Origin: JBBREP01 sp036501845
Lineage (GTDB): Bacteria; Actinomycetota; Acidimicrobiia; IMCC26256; PALSA-610
Assembly (NCBI GenBank): GCA_036501845.1
Contig: DASXZO010000113.1
Span: 15,421-79,420 of the forward strand
Length of the DNA stretch: 64,000 nt
Reading direction: 5' to 3'
The notes beneath the pieces were generated by a model that did no database searches, was not told where the DNA came from, and saw nothing but the letters and a program-made list of their open reading frames with translations. This document shows, piece by piece, positions 16,467 through 25,123 of this stretch; the stretch's first letter is position 1; each line of letters begins with the position of its first letter. The translations under genes and the position numbers were made by a program.

Positions 16467-17285
16467 ATGGCGCAAACCTCGGTCGAGTTGCCGCCGGAAC
16501 ATCCGGGCTTCGTCGACGCCGAATACCGGCGGCGCCGCGACGAGATCGCGGGCGCGTCGGCCGGACTCGAGCCAGGTCATGGTGCGGCGCCGCCCGAGGT
16601 GCGCTACACCGATGCCGAGGCCGCGTTGTGGCGCACGGTGTCGAGCGCGCTGGCCGAACGGCACCGTCAGTTCGCGTGCGCGGAGTACCTCCACGCCACG
16701 GCCGCGCTCGCCCTCCCGGCCGACGAGGTGCCGAGCCTCGCCGCGACGTCGCGACGGCTGCGCGAGCTCAGCGGCTTCCGGCTCGAGGCGGTTCCCGGAC
16801 TCGTGCCGACGCGCACGTTTTACGGCGCGCTCGCCGAGCGCTACTTCCTGTCGACGCAGTATCTCCGCCACGGTTCGGTGCCGTTCTACACACCCGAGCC
16901 CGACATCATCCACGAGCTCGTGGGCCACGCGTGCATGCTCGCGTCACCGCTCTTCGCCGATCTCTATGCCGCCGCGGGTCGGGCCAGTCTGCGGGCGCAC
17001 ACCCCCGAGGCGCTCGAACGGTTCTCGAAAGTGTTCTGGTTCACGATCGAGTTCGGCGTGGTCGACGAGCACGACGAGATCCGGGCCTACGGCGCCGGGC
17101 TGCTCAGCTCCTACGGCGAGCTCGAAGCGTTCCGCAACGCCGAGAGGCGCGAGTGGAACATCGACGAGATGGAAACGCGCACCTACGACATCACGCACTT
17201 CCAGCCGGTGCTCTACTGCGCGGGCACGTTGGAGCAGACCGCGCACTTGCTGCACGACTACTTCGACGCCTTCGGCCAAGCCTGA
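16467..17285 (+). CDS. phhA: Phenylalanine 4-monooxygenase
   Basis: 272 residues, the size of monomeric bacterial phenylalanine hydroxylases. It hydroxylates phenylalanine to tyrosine with a reduced pterin and O2. The facial triad is clear: His149 and His154 in DIIHELVGHA and Glu195 in FWFTIEFGVV. Other signatures are YTPEPD and YGAGLLSSYGE. It is divergent from hpd-fahA-hmgA, so phenylalanine enters the same homogentisate route. A tyrosine aminotransferase and a pterin carbinolamine dehydratase are not seen here. A GC-only palindrome follows the stop. Confidence 0.94.
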   Translation: MAQTSVELPPEHPGFVDAEYRRRRDEIAGASAGLEPGHGAAPPEVRYTDAEAALWRTVSSALAERHRQFACAEYLHATAALALPADEVPSLAATSRRLRELSGFRLEAVPGLVPTRTFYGALAERYFLSTQYLRHGSVPFYTPEPDIIHELVGHACMLASPLFADLYAAAGRASLRAHTPEALERFSKVFWFTIEFGVVDEHDEIRAYGAGLLSSYGELEAFRNAERREWNIDEMETRTYDITHFQPVLYCAGTLEQTAHLLHDYFDAFGQA

Positions 17286-17286
17286 C

Positions 17287-17306
17287 CGCGCCCGGCGCCG
17301 GGCGCG
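17287..17306. terminator. 20-bp perfect GC palindrome after phhA
   Basis: CGCGCCCGGCGCCGGGCGCG begins 2 bp after the phhA stop. Folded with a small loop it gives a very stable hairpin. It has no T-tract, so it would act as a GC-type terminator or mRNA 3' stabiliser. Confidence 0.55.
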
Positions 17307-17370
17307 CGCCCGCGTGGCTACTGTCGTTGCCCAACCACCCGAGTCGAGCGGGGCAGAAAAGGGGTTCGCC

Positions 17371-19644
17371 ATGGCGGAGCGTTCGATCGCGCTGCGTACG
17401 TGCCCGTTGTGCGAGGCGATGTGCGGGCTTGAACTGCACGTCAAGGATGGTCGCGTCGCGCTCATACGCCCCGACCGTGACGACGTGTTCAGCAAGGGTC
17501 ACATCTGCCCGAAGGGCACGACGCTGGGTCATCTCCACGAAGACCCCGACCGCTTGCGCGCGCCGATGGTGCGCGACGGCGACGCGTGGCGCGAAGTCAG
17601 CTGGGACGAGGCCTTCGCGCGTTGCGAGGAGCTCATCGGCGGCGTGATCGAGCGCCACGGTCGCGAAGCGATGACCACCTACATCGGCAACCCGGTCGCG
17701 CACGCCTTTTCGTTGTCGCGCTATGTAGGGCTGTTCATCGCGCTCGCGCAATTACCGACGCTGTACTCGGCGGGCACCGTCGACCAGTGGCCGAAGAACG
17801 TGTCGAGCATGTTGATGTACGGCGGGATGTGGTGGATCCCGTCGCCCGACATTGCGCGCACGCAGTACTGGCTCGTGCTCGGAGGCAACCCGCAAGCGTC
17901 GCAGGGCAGCCTGTTGGCCTTCGCCGACGTGATGGGCGAGATCTCGCGCATCCAAGAGCGCGGCGGCAAGGTCGTGGTGGTCGACCCGCGCCGCACCGGC
18001 ACCGCCGATGCGGCCGACGAGTGGCTGCCGATCGTGCCCGGCACCGACGCCGCGTTCCTCGCCGCGATCTGCAACGTGCTGTTCGCCGAATCACTGGTGT
18101 CATTGGGCGACGTCGCCGACATCGTCAATGGCGTCGACGCGGTGCGTGAGGCGGTGCGCGACTTCACTCCCGAGCGCGTCGCGGCCACCACACGCATTCC
18201 TGCCGACACGATCCGGCGCATCGCCCGTGAACTCGCAGCGGCGCCGGCGGCGGCCGTCTATGGCCGCATCGGCACGTGCAACCAGGAGTTCGGCACGCTG
18301 TCGAGCTGGCTCGTCGACGTCGTGAACGTGCTCACCGGCAACTTCGACCGGCCCGGCGGCTTGATGTTCGGTAAGCCGATCGCGTGGGGCGCGAACTCGC
18401 TGCCCGATCCCCAGTGGGCCGGCGGCGTCACGTTCGGCCGTTGGAAGTCACGGGTGCGCGGCGCGCCGGAAGTGCTCGGTCAGGTACCGGTGTCGTGTCT
18501 TGCCGAGGAGATCGCGACGCCGGGTGACGGGCAGATCAAGGGTCTTGTGACGATCGCCGGAAACCCAGTGATCTCGTCGCCGGGCGCGGGGCTGCTCGAC
18601 GAGGCGTTGCCGTTCCTCGAGTGCATGATCAGCGTCGACAACTACCTGAACGAGACCACGCGGCATGCGCACGTGATCCTGCCCGGGCACTCTGCATTGG
18701 AGCAGCCACATTTCGACGATCTCATCCCGATGTGGTCGTCGCGCAGCGCCGGCAACTTCTCCCCCGCCGTGTTCCCGGCCGACGGGCGGCCCGGCGAGTG
18801 GGAGGTACTCGTCACCCTCGCCGGTCTGCTCGCGGGCATGAAGCTCGGCGACATCGACGTGCACGGCATCGACGACGGCTACTTCATGGCGCTCGCCGAG
18901 ATGCGCGGCGCCGACCCGGCCCATGTGATGTCGCACTACCGCGGTGACTCCGCCGATGGTCACGGCCCGATGCGCATGCTCGACCTGCAGATCCGCACCG
19001 GACCGTTCGGCGACCGTTACGGCGAGGTTCGCGACGGGCTCACGCTGCAACACTTCCGCGATTGTCCGCATGGCATCGACATGGGACCGATGGTGCCGCG
19101 GGTGCGCGAGATCCTGGCGACGCCGTCAGGCAAGATCGAGCTGGCGCCGGACTACATCGTGGGCGATCTGCCGCGCCTCGCCTCCCGGTTGGAGCGCGCG
19201 TCCGACGGTGTGGTGCTGATCTCACGCCGCCATCTGCGGTCGAACAACTCGTGGATGCACAACGTCAAGGTGCTCATGAAGGGCAAGGATCGCTGCACCT
19301 TGCTCGTGCATCCGCAGGACGCAGGGCGAGCCGGGCTGCACAACGGCGCGCTGGCGCGAGTCACGTCAGAGGCCGGGTGGCTCGACGTGCCCGTCGAGGT
19401 CAGCGACGAGATGATGCCGGGCGTCGTGTCGCTCCCGCACGGCTGGGGTCACGACAAGGAGGGCACCCGCTTGTCGGTGGCGCGAGAGCACGCGGGCGTC
19501 AACAACAACCTGCTCGCGCCGGGCCATCTCGTCGATCCGTTGTCGAACAACGCGGTCGTCAACGGCATCCCCGTCGAGATCGCACCAGCCCAATCCGTCA
19601 GTCGGGAACCGGAAACGCGCAACCGATACTCGGCGACCGGCTGA
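17371..19644 (+). CDS. Molybdopterin-dependent oxidoreductase with N-terminal 4Fe-4S motif
   Basis: 757 residues, in the DMSO reductase/formate dehydrogenase superfamily. The first 50 residues hold a 4Fe-4S motif, Cys11, Cys14, Cys18 and Cys46 (CPLCEAMC...HICPKG). Then come WDEAFARCEELI, VLGGNPQAS, VVVDPRRTGTADAADEW and the C-terminal dinucleotide-binding domain (GWGHDKEG, NNNLLAPG). No twin-arginine signal is present, so it is cytoplasmic. The usual molybdenum-ligand position shows neither an obvious Ser nor Cys motif that I can fix. Such soluble proteins act as formate dehydrogenase-like or nitrate-reductase-like enzymes; the substrate is not readable. AAAAGGGG lies 6 nt before the ATG. The next two genes include a MoaD-like protein. 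Confidence 0.85.
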   Translation: MAERSIALRTCPLCEAMCGLELHVKDGRVALIRPDRDDVFSKGHICPKGTTLGHLHEDPDRLRAPMVRDGDAWREVSWDEAFARCEELIGGVIERHGREAMTTYIGNPVAHAFSLSRYVGLFIALAQLPTLYSAGTVDQWPKNVSSMLMYGGMWWIPSPDIARTQYWLVLGGNPQASQGSLLAFADVMGEISRIQERGGKVVVVDPRRTGTADAADEWLPIVPGTDAAFLAAICNVLFAESLVSLGDVADIVNGVDAVREAVRDFTPERVAATTRIPADTIRRIARELAAAPAAAVYGRIGTCNQEFGTLSSWLVDVVNVLTGNFDRPGGLMFGKPIAWGANSLPDPQWAGGVTFGRWKSRVRGAPEVLGQVPVSCLAEEIATPGDGQIKGLVTIAGNPVISSPGAGLLDEALPFLECMISVDNYLNETTRHAHVILPGHSALEQPHFDDLIPMWSSRSAGNFSPAVFPADGRPGEWEVLVTLAGLLAGMKLGDIDVHGIDDGYFMALAEMRGADPAHVMSHYRGDSADGHGPMRMLDLQIRTGPFGDRYGEVRDGLTLQHFRDCPHGIDMGPMVPRVREILATPSGKIELAPDYIVGDLPRLASRLERASDGVVLISRRHLRSNNSWMHNVKVLMKGKDRCTLLVHPQDAGRAGLHNGALARVTSEAGWLDVPVEVSDEMMPGVVSLPHGWGHDKEGTRLSVAREHAGVNNNLLAPGHLVDPLSNNAVVNGIPVEIAPAQSVSREPETRNRYSATG

Positions 19645-19720
19645 GCTTCGCATCGAGCGTCGCGAGCGGCTGGTAGTCGACGGGGCGCGACGATCGTTGC
19701 ACTCTCGTCCCCGCGCCCCG

Positions 19721-19726
19721 TACGGT
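19721..19726 (+). promoter_or_regulatory. TANNNT promoter hexamer (TACGGT), leaderless start
   Basis: TACGGT lies 7 nt upstream of the ATG at 19734. Confidence 0.5.
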
Positions 19727-19733
19727 CGGCGCG

Positions 19734-20885
19734 ATGAGTTCTAGCGCGCCGATCCGTCGAACTGGTGTGTTGCTCATCGGGACCCGCAAGGGCGTCTTCC
19801 TGCTGTCACCCGACGCGAGCCGCTCCACCTGGACGTTGTCCGATCCCATGTTCCTCGGCCATGTCGCACAGCACGTGGTGCTCGATCCTCGGAACGGCAC
19901 GCGACTGATGCTGGCCGACCGCACCGGCCATCTCGGTCCGACGGTCTTCTACTCCGACGACCTGGGCGCGTCGTGGCGCGAGGCGAAGCAGCCGCCGGCG
20001 TTCCGCGGTGGCGAACGGCTGGCCCGCAGCGTGCAGGCGGTGTTCTGGCTGTCGCCCGGACATCCGGACGAGCCAGATGTCTGGTACGCGGGCGGGTCAC
20101 CGCAAGGGCTGTTCGTCACGCGCGACGGCGGTGACACGTGGGATGCGGTCGACGGTTGGAACGACCATCCGATGTGGGAGACGTGGGCGGAGTGGCCAGA
20201 ACAGAACACTCCCGACGGGTCGATGCTGCACTCCGTCAACATCGACCCGCGCGACGCGCGCCACCTCTACATCGGCTTGTCGTCGGGCGGTGTGTTCGAA
20301 TCGATCGACGGCGGCAACGACTGGCGGCCGCTGAACGCAGGCGTCGAGCTGGCGTTCAAACCCGAAGGCGTCGCCGAGCCGGAGTTCGGTCACGACCCGC
20401 ACTGCGTGCGCGTGCATCCGGCCGCGCCGGACCGCCTGTACCAGCAGAACCACTGCGGCATCTACCGGCTCGATCGTCCCGGCGAGCGCTGGGCTCGCAT
20501 CGGCGACAACATGCCGCGCGAAGTCGGTGACATCGGCTTTCCGATCGAGCTCCATCCGCGCGATCCCGACGTCGCCTGGGTGTTCCCGATGGACGGCACC
20601 GACGTGTGGCCGCGCACGAGCCCGGACGGCCGGCCCGCGGTGTATCGCACGCGCGATGCAGGCGCGTCGTGGGTCCGTGTCGACAACGGGTTGCCCGAGC
20701 GGGCGTGGTTCACGGTGAAGCGTCAGGCGATGACCACCGACTCGGACCCCTCCGCGATCGGCGTGTACTTCGGCACCACGTGTGGCGAGATATGGGCAAG
20801 CGTCGACGAAGGCGAGTCGTGGTCGTTGATCGCCGAGCACCTGCCCGAGATCTACTCCGTCGAACACGGCTACCCCGCCGCGTGA
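19734..20885 (+). CDS. BNR/sialidase-like beta-propeller protein
   Basis: 383 residues made of repeated blades with Asp-box-like motifs: YSDDLGASW, VTRDGGDTW, ESIDGGNDW, RTRDAGASW and SVDEGESW. This is the S-x-D-x-G-x-x-W pattern of sialidase/sortilin-type propellers. There is no signal peptide, and the sialidase arginine triad is not evident, so it is more likely a binding scaffold than a glycosidase. It is followed 21 bp later by a MoaD/ThiS-like protein, an association that may be functional. Start from the hexamer at 19721. Confidence 0.8.
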   Translation: MSSSAPIRRTGVLLIGTRKGVFLLSPDASRSTWTLSDPMFLGHVAQHVVLDPRNGTRLMLADRTGHLGPTVFYSDDLGASWREAKQPPAFRGGERLARSVQAVFWLSPGHPDEPDVWYAGGSPQGLFVTRDGGDTWDAVDGWNDHPMWETWAEWPEQNTPDGSMLHSVNIDPRDARHLYIGLSSGGVFESIDGGNDWRPLNAGVELAFKPEGVAEPEFGHDPHCVRVHPAAPDRLYQQNHCGIYRLDRPGERWARIGDNMPREVGDIGFPIELHPRDPDVAWVFPMDGTDVWPRTSPDGRPAVYRTRDAGASWVRVDNGLPERAWFTVKRQAMTTDSDPSAIGVYFGTTCGEIWASVDEGESWSLIAEHLPEIYSVEHGYPAA

Positions 20886-20906
20886 CCGCGACCACGTGAC
20901 AAAGGC

Positions 20907-21167
20907 ATGAAGGTCTCGATCCCGGGGCCGTTGCGGTCGTACACGAACCAGGCCGCGTGGGTGGAGGCCGACGGCGCGACGGTCGACGAGGTGCTGCACG
21001 ACCTCGACCGTCAGTTCCGCGGCCTGCGCTTTCGCGTCGTCGACGAGCAGGGACGGCTCCGCAAGCACATGAAGGTGTTCCTCGGCGACGAGTCGGTGCG
21101 CGACCTCGACCTTCCGGTGGCGGGATTCGCCGAGCTCACCCTGATGCAGGCCTTGTCTGGCGGGTGA
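20907..21167 (+). CDS. MoaD/ThiS-like ubiquitin-fold sulfur carrier
   Basis: 86 residues with the beta-grasp pattern and the C-terminal Gly-Gly (QALSGG) that MoaD and ThiS use for activation as a thiocarboxylate. Internal features are VKVSIPGPLRSYT-like strand 1, ATVDEVLHDL helix and the FAELTLMQA strand before the tail. No MoeB or ThiF-like activating enzyme is beside it. It lies downstream of a propeller gene and near a molybdopterin enzyme, so it may serve molybdopterin synthesis, another sulfur transfer, or a ubiquitin-like tagging role. Confidence 0.85.
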   Translation: MKVSIPGPLRSYTNQAAWVEADGATVDEVLHDLDRQFRGLRFRVVDEQGRLRKHMKVFLGDESVRDLDLPVAGFAELTLMQALSGG

Positions 21168-21202
21168 ACGCTCGTGATCGCAACTCGGCGTTGCGTCGTC
21201 GT

Positions 21203-23020
21203 TCAGGTCTTGCTTCTGAACTCCAGGCCTTCGAAGTCGCCTGAGTTGCGCCACTTGTCGATGTAGTCGAAGTAGGCGACCGGGCCGAGCGGGTAGCCCG
21301 ACATCGCGAAGCGCGAGCCTGAGTTCAGTGGCTGGCCCTCGTTGTTGTAGTAGCCCGGCGTGCACTCGGGGCTGCCCATGAACGACATCGGGCTGCTCTC
21401 GAGCAAGTCGAGCCAGGCCTGCTCGGCGTCGGCCGTCACTTCCACTTCTTCGGCACCGACGTCGAGCGTGTGCTTGACCACGGCCGCGATCGTGCGGCCG
21501 GCGTCGGCGAGATTCGACGTGACGTTGGAGATGAGGTTGGCGCCCTGCGCGAAGCCGACGATGAACAGGTTCGGGAAGCCGTGCACGTGGATGCCGTGCT
21601 TCGAGCGCATGCCGTCTTCCCATGCCTTCGACAGCCGGTGGCCGTCGCGCCCGATGGTGTCGTAACCCGAGCGGCGGTCGTAGCTCGTGCCCACCTCGAA
21701 TCCCGACGCGAAGATCAGGCAGTCGAGCTCGTAGTGCGTGTCGCCCACCCACACGCCGGTCTCGTCGATGCGCGTCACGCCCTTGCCATCGGTGTCGACG
21801 AGATGGCAGCTCGGCCGGTTGTAGGCCTGCAGGTATTCGTCGTGAAAACACGGGCGCTTGCAGAGCTGGCGGTACCAGGCCTTGAGGTTGTCCGCGGTCT
21901 CGCGTTCCTCGACGACCGCGTCGCAACGAGCGCGGATCTCCTCCATCTTCTCGTCGTCGCTCTCGAGGAAGGCCTGAGCCGCGAGGTCCACCGTGAGCTC
22001 GGCGCCGTCGGACACCAGCTGCACGATGCGATCGCGGATGCGCTGCGAGATGTCGGTCCAGCCGTCCATCACGAGGTCGACATCGGTGAAGCCACCGGTC
22101 TGCAAGGTGGCGAAATTCAACAGCCACTGCTGCTGCCAGCCCGGCTCCAAGCTCGCGAACCATTCCGGATCGATCGGATGATTGCCGCGCACGTCGACGG
22201 ACGACGGCGTGCGCTGGAACACGAAGAGCTCGTGTGCGTCGCGCGCGAGCGGCGGGATGCACTGCACCGCCGTCGCGCCGGTGCCGATGATTCCCACTCG
22301 CTTGTCGGCGAGCTTCGTCATCGGCTCGCCGGTCCAGGCACCGCCGGTGTAGTCGTAGTCCCAGCGGCTCGTGTGGAACACGTGGCCGTCGAAGCTCTCG
22401 ATGCCGGGGATACCGGGCAGCTTCGGACGGTTGAGCGGGCCGGTGCCCATGGCGATGAACTGCGCGCGGAACGCGTCGCCGCGGTCGGTGTGCACGATCC
22501 AGCGCGCGCTGTCGGCGTCCCACTCGAGCTCGGTGACCGACGCGGAGAACAACGCCTTGTCGTAGAGCCCGAACGTGGTGCCGATGCGCCGGCAGTGCTC
22601 GAAGATCTCGGGCGCGAGCACATACTTCGACGACGGCATGTGCCCGGTCTCTTCGAGCAACGGGAGGTACACCATTGCCGCGGTGTCGCACATCGCACCC
22701 GGGTACCGGTTCCAGTACCACGCGCCCCCGAAGTCGCCGCCGGCTTCCACGATGCGCACGTCGTCGATGCCGGCTTGCTTCAGCCTCGCACCCACGCACA
22801 GGCCCGAGAAGCCGCCCCCGATGAGCGCGACGGTCACCTCGTCGTACAGCGGCTCGCGCTCGACCGGCTCCACGTAGGGATCGTCGAGCATGAACGCGAA
22901 CTTGCCCGTCGGCTCCAGGTACTGGTCGTTGCCGTCGGGCCGCAGCCGCTTGTCGCGCTCGGCCAGATACTTCGCTCGCAGCGCGTCATGATCGATCGTG
23001 GTCATCGGCCCATCCCGCAT
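21203..23020 (-). CDS. Type I Baeyer-Villiger flavin monooxygenase
   Basis: 605 residues. It has the FAD-binding motif IGGGFSG (about 67-73), the type I BVMO fingerprint F-x-G-x-x-x-H-x-x-x-W-D in FDGHVFHTSRWD (210-221), and the NADPH-binding motif IGTGATAVQ. BVMOs insert oxygen next to a ketone to form an ester or lactone. The length and the C-terminal region resemble the cyclohexanone/steroid-monooxygenase side of the family. The start at 23020 is supported by TAGGTC 7 nt upstream; an ATG at 23005 is the alternative. It is followed upstream on the same strand by an alpha/beta hydrolase and a desaturase-like gene, with a 93-bp gap. Confidence 0.9.
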   Translation of the reverse strand: MRDGPMTTIDHDALRAKYLAERDKRLRPDGNDQYLEPTGKFAFMLDDPYVEPVEREPLYDEVTVALIGGGFSGLCVGARLKQAGIDDVRIVEAGGDFGGAWYWNRYPGAMCDTAAMVYLPLLEETGHMPSSKYVLAPEIFEHCRRIGTTFGLYDKALFSASVTELEWDADSARWIVHTDRGDAFRAQFIAMGTGPLNRPKLPGIPGIESFDGHVFHTSRWDYDYTGGAWTGEPMTKLADKRVGIIGTGATAVQCIPPLARDAHELFVFQRTPSSVDVRGNHPIDPEWFASLEPGWQQQWLLNFATLQTGGFTDVDLVMDGWTDISQRIRDRIVQLVSDGAELTVDLAAQAFLESDDEKMEEIRARCDAVVEERETADNLKAWYRQLCKRPCFHDEYLQAYNRPSCHLVDTDGKGVTRIDETGVWVGDTHYELDCLIFASGFEVGTSYDRRSGYDTIGRDGHRLSKAWEDGMRSKHGIHVHGFPNLFIVGFAQGANLISNVTSNLADAGRTIAAVVKHTLDVGAEEVEVTADAEQAWLDLLESSPMSFMGSPECTPGYYNNEGQPLNSGSRFAMSGYPLGPVAYFDYIDKWRNSGDFEGLEFRSKT

Positions 23021-23027
23021 CAGCTCG

Positions 23028-23033
23028 GACCTA
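23028..23033 (-). promoter_or_regulatory. Leaderless promoter hexamer candidate (TAGGTC)
   Basis: On the minus strand TAGGTC is 7 nt from the ATG at 23020. The final base deviates from TANNNT. Confidence 0.35.
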
Positions 23034-23113
23034 CTGGTCGCCGCACGATAGCGAGCACGGCGCACGTGGGCACTGAGCCGCGACCGGGCGTCAGCGCCGG
23101 CCGCTCGGCGGCG

Positions 23114-24031
23114 TCACACGCCCGGCGAAGTGGCGTGCTCCAGCAGCCGTTGCTGCCAATGTGCGGGGCCGAACTCGGCGGGCGTGGTGGAACGCATGAA
23201 ATCGCTGAGCACATCGACGAAGCGCTGCGGTTGTTCGGCATGCGGGTAGTGCCCGGCGCCGGCGAACACCTCGAGGCGGCTGTGCGGCAGCGCGTCGTGG
23301 GTGGCGTAGGCCTGTGCCACCGGAATGATCTTGTCGTGGTCGCCCCACACGATGAGCGTCGGCAACATCGCGGCGAGGTACAGACGATCTTGCGCGCTCA
23401 CGAGCTGACCGGCCGGATCGACCACCGATCGCAGCGTGTGCAGGAAGGCCGTGCGCGTGTCGCCGTCGGCCAGCGATCCGTAGCTGTCCCATACCTCCAC
23501 CACGTTCGGGCTCGGCCGCAGGCCCACATGGCGGAGCCCACCGACGAACGACGCGACCGTGTCGTGGATCCAGGTGGTGCACACGAGCGGCAGCACATAC
23601 TCGGCGCCCGGCACCGCAAGCGCGCGCAGCACGGGGTGCACCTCGGCGCCGAGGCCGCCGCTCGACACCAGCACCAGGCGCTCGCAACGCTCCGGGAACT
23701 GGTACGCAAACTGCAACGCCACACCGCCGCCGAGTGATTGGCCGGCCACCGTCACGCGTTCGTGGCCGAGCGTCACGAGCAGGTCGCGCAAGGCGTTGGC
23801 GAACGCGCCGAGCGAGTAGTCGCCGCGCGGTTTGTCCGACCCGCCGTGACCCAGCAGGTCGGGCACCACCACCGTGAAGTGCTCGGCGAGGCCGTCGAGC
23901 ACAGGCAGCCAAGTTGCCGAGCTGCCCGCCATGCCGTGCACGAGGAGCAGCACCGGACCCGAGCCGCCAGTCCGGAAACCGATGTCGTGACCGTGGATCA
24001 CGCGGTGCTGGAGCTCGAACCGTTCCGACAT
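23114..24031 (-). CDS. Alpha/beta-fold hydrolase
   Basis: 305 residues with a complete catalytic triad: nucleophile Ser in AGQSLGGG, Asp in WGDHDKIIP and His in GAGHYPHAEQP. The oxyanion region LLVHGMAGSSATW and the VPDLLGHGGSDKP loop are typical of meta-cleavage-product and epoxide-type hydrolases. A cytoplasmic ester or C-C bond hydrolase is likely. The start at 24031 gives MSERFELQHRVIHG. It lies 7 bp downstream of the desaturase-like gene, forming a two-gene operon, and is followed by the BVMO gene, so lactone or ester hydrolysis after the BVMO is plausible. Confidence 0.85.
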   Translation of the reverse strand: MSERFELQHRVIHGHDIGFRTGGSGPVLLLVHGMAGSSATWLPVLDGLAEHFTVVVPDLLGHGGSDKPRGDYSLGAFANALRDLLVTLGHERVTVAGQSLGGGVALQFAYQFPERCERLVLVSSGGLGAEVHPVLRALAVPGAEYVLPLVCTTWIHDTVASFVGGLRHVGLRPSPNVVEVWDSYGSLADGDTRTAFLHTLRSVVDPAGQLVSAQDRLYLAAMLPTLIVWGDHDKIIPVAQAYATHDALPHSRLEVFAGAGHYPHAEQPQRFVDVLSDFMRSTTPAEFGPAHWQQRLLEHATSPGV

Positions 24032-24038
24032 GGTCACC

Positions 24039-24974
24039 TCAACCTGGTGTCGCCGCTTCCAAACGTTCCTTGACCCGGCCGGCGGCCCGACCGAGTCTGG
24101 CGATGTACGCCAGGGTGCGGTCGCGAGCGGCCTCGGCATCGGCGTCGAGCCCTTCGATGCTTTCCAGTTTCCAGTGCTGGAGCACCACCGGAGCGACGAC
24201 CTGATCGTGATGGATCGCGAAGTCGTACACGCGGGCGGCGGCCATGACGCGCGCGTGCGCGGCAAAGTCGGTGATGCCGATACCGGGCATCGCGAAGTTG
24301 CACACGGTGCGTTCGATCGCCATCACCATCGCCGACGGCGCCACGTCGATCGCCGCCGTAGCAAGGTCGCGGTAGAAGAGGTAGTGGAGGTTCTCGTCCG
24401 CCGCCACCCGGTTCATCACCTCGACGCCGGTGCGATCGTCGATCAGCTTGCCCGTGTTGCGATGCGAGATCCTCGTGGCGAGCTCTTGCAACGACGTGTA
24501 GACGACCGCGTCGGGAAGGGTCGCGCATTGCGGCGCGACACCAGTCGACACCTGCTGCATGCGGCCACGCTCGAGCGCGACGGGGTCGAGCGCACGCGTC
24601 ACAGTGAGGTAGTCGCGCATCACGATCGCGTGCCGGCCCTCTTCGGCGGTCCAGCGCCGGGTCCACTCGCCCCAAGGGCCGTCGGTGGTCAGTGCCGCCA
24701 ACTCGAACATGTAGTACGGCAGGTTGTCTTCGGTGAGGAGATTCACGTACAGGGAGATGCGCGCCGGCTCGCTCATCGGCGAGTCGTCCGCCTGCCACTC
24801 GCCGGAGATCGCGCCACTGGCCCGATCCCACGGCACGTACTCGTGCGGGAACCACTCGCGAGCGGTGTCGAGGTGGCGGTGCAGCAGTTGTTCGATCGTG
24901 CCGTCGAGGTCGTCGATCAACGACGACGTCGTCACACGAGCAGGCGCTCGCACCGTTCCGAGATCAGCTGACAT
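24039..24974 (-). CDS. Acyl-ACP desaturase-like (DesA-type) diiron protein
   Basis: 311 residues of the ferritin-like type 2 fatty acid desaturase family. Diiron ligand motifs are visible: LTEDNLPYYMFEL, AEEGRHAIVMRDYL (E-x-x-H) and ADENLHYLFYRD (E-x-x-H). Mycobacterial DesA proteins of this family introduce double bonds into acyl-ACP or have lost activity. The N-terminus (SADLGTVRAPARVT) has no signal. A clear AAGGAG lies 8 nt before the ATG. It is the first gene of a probable operon with the following hydrolase. Confidence 0.87.
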   Translation of the reverse strand: MSADLGTVRAPARVTTSSLIDDLDGTIEQLLHRHLDTAREWFPHEYVPWDRASGAISGEWQADDSPMSEPARISLYVNLLTEDNLPYYMFELAALTTDGPWGEWTRRWTAEEGRHAIVMRDYLTVTRALDPVALERGRMQQVSTGVAPQCATLPDAVVYTSLQELATRISHRNTGKLIDDRTGVEVMNRVAADENLHYLFYRDLATAAIDVAPSAMVMAIERTVCNFAMPGIGITDFAAHARVMAAARVYDFAIHHDQVVAPVVLQHWKLESIEGLDADAEAARDRTLAYIARLGRAAGRVKERLEAATPG

Positions 24975-25123
24975 ACGCCGTGCTCCTTACCCTTTGCATC
25001 CCGATGCTGCACAGGCCTGAAGCAGCGATGAAACCGGGGCCACGATACGCCGTTTCCGGCACTCGATCGGAAGCGGCGGTACGGCCCCGACCCAGGGCGG
25101 CTCGTCGACCTCGCAGCTCGTTC

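Noticed and set aside
19734..20885. Annotation of the propeller gene as an active sialidase
   Set aside because: Asp-box repeats are present, but the catalytic Arg triad, Tyr/Glu pair and signal peptide are not evident.
20097..22799. Very long open minus-strand frame of about 900 codons
   Set aside because: It runs antisense through the propeller gene and out of frame through the BVMO gene. Its translation is Arg/His/Ala-rich with no motif, as expected from shadow frames in GC-rich DNA.
24980..25123. N-terminal extension of the MtfA-like gene
   Set aside because: The extra codons are Arg/Pro-rich with third-position bases unlike the gene body, and the domain begins normally after 25124.
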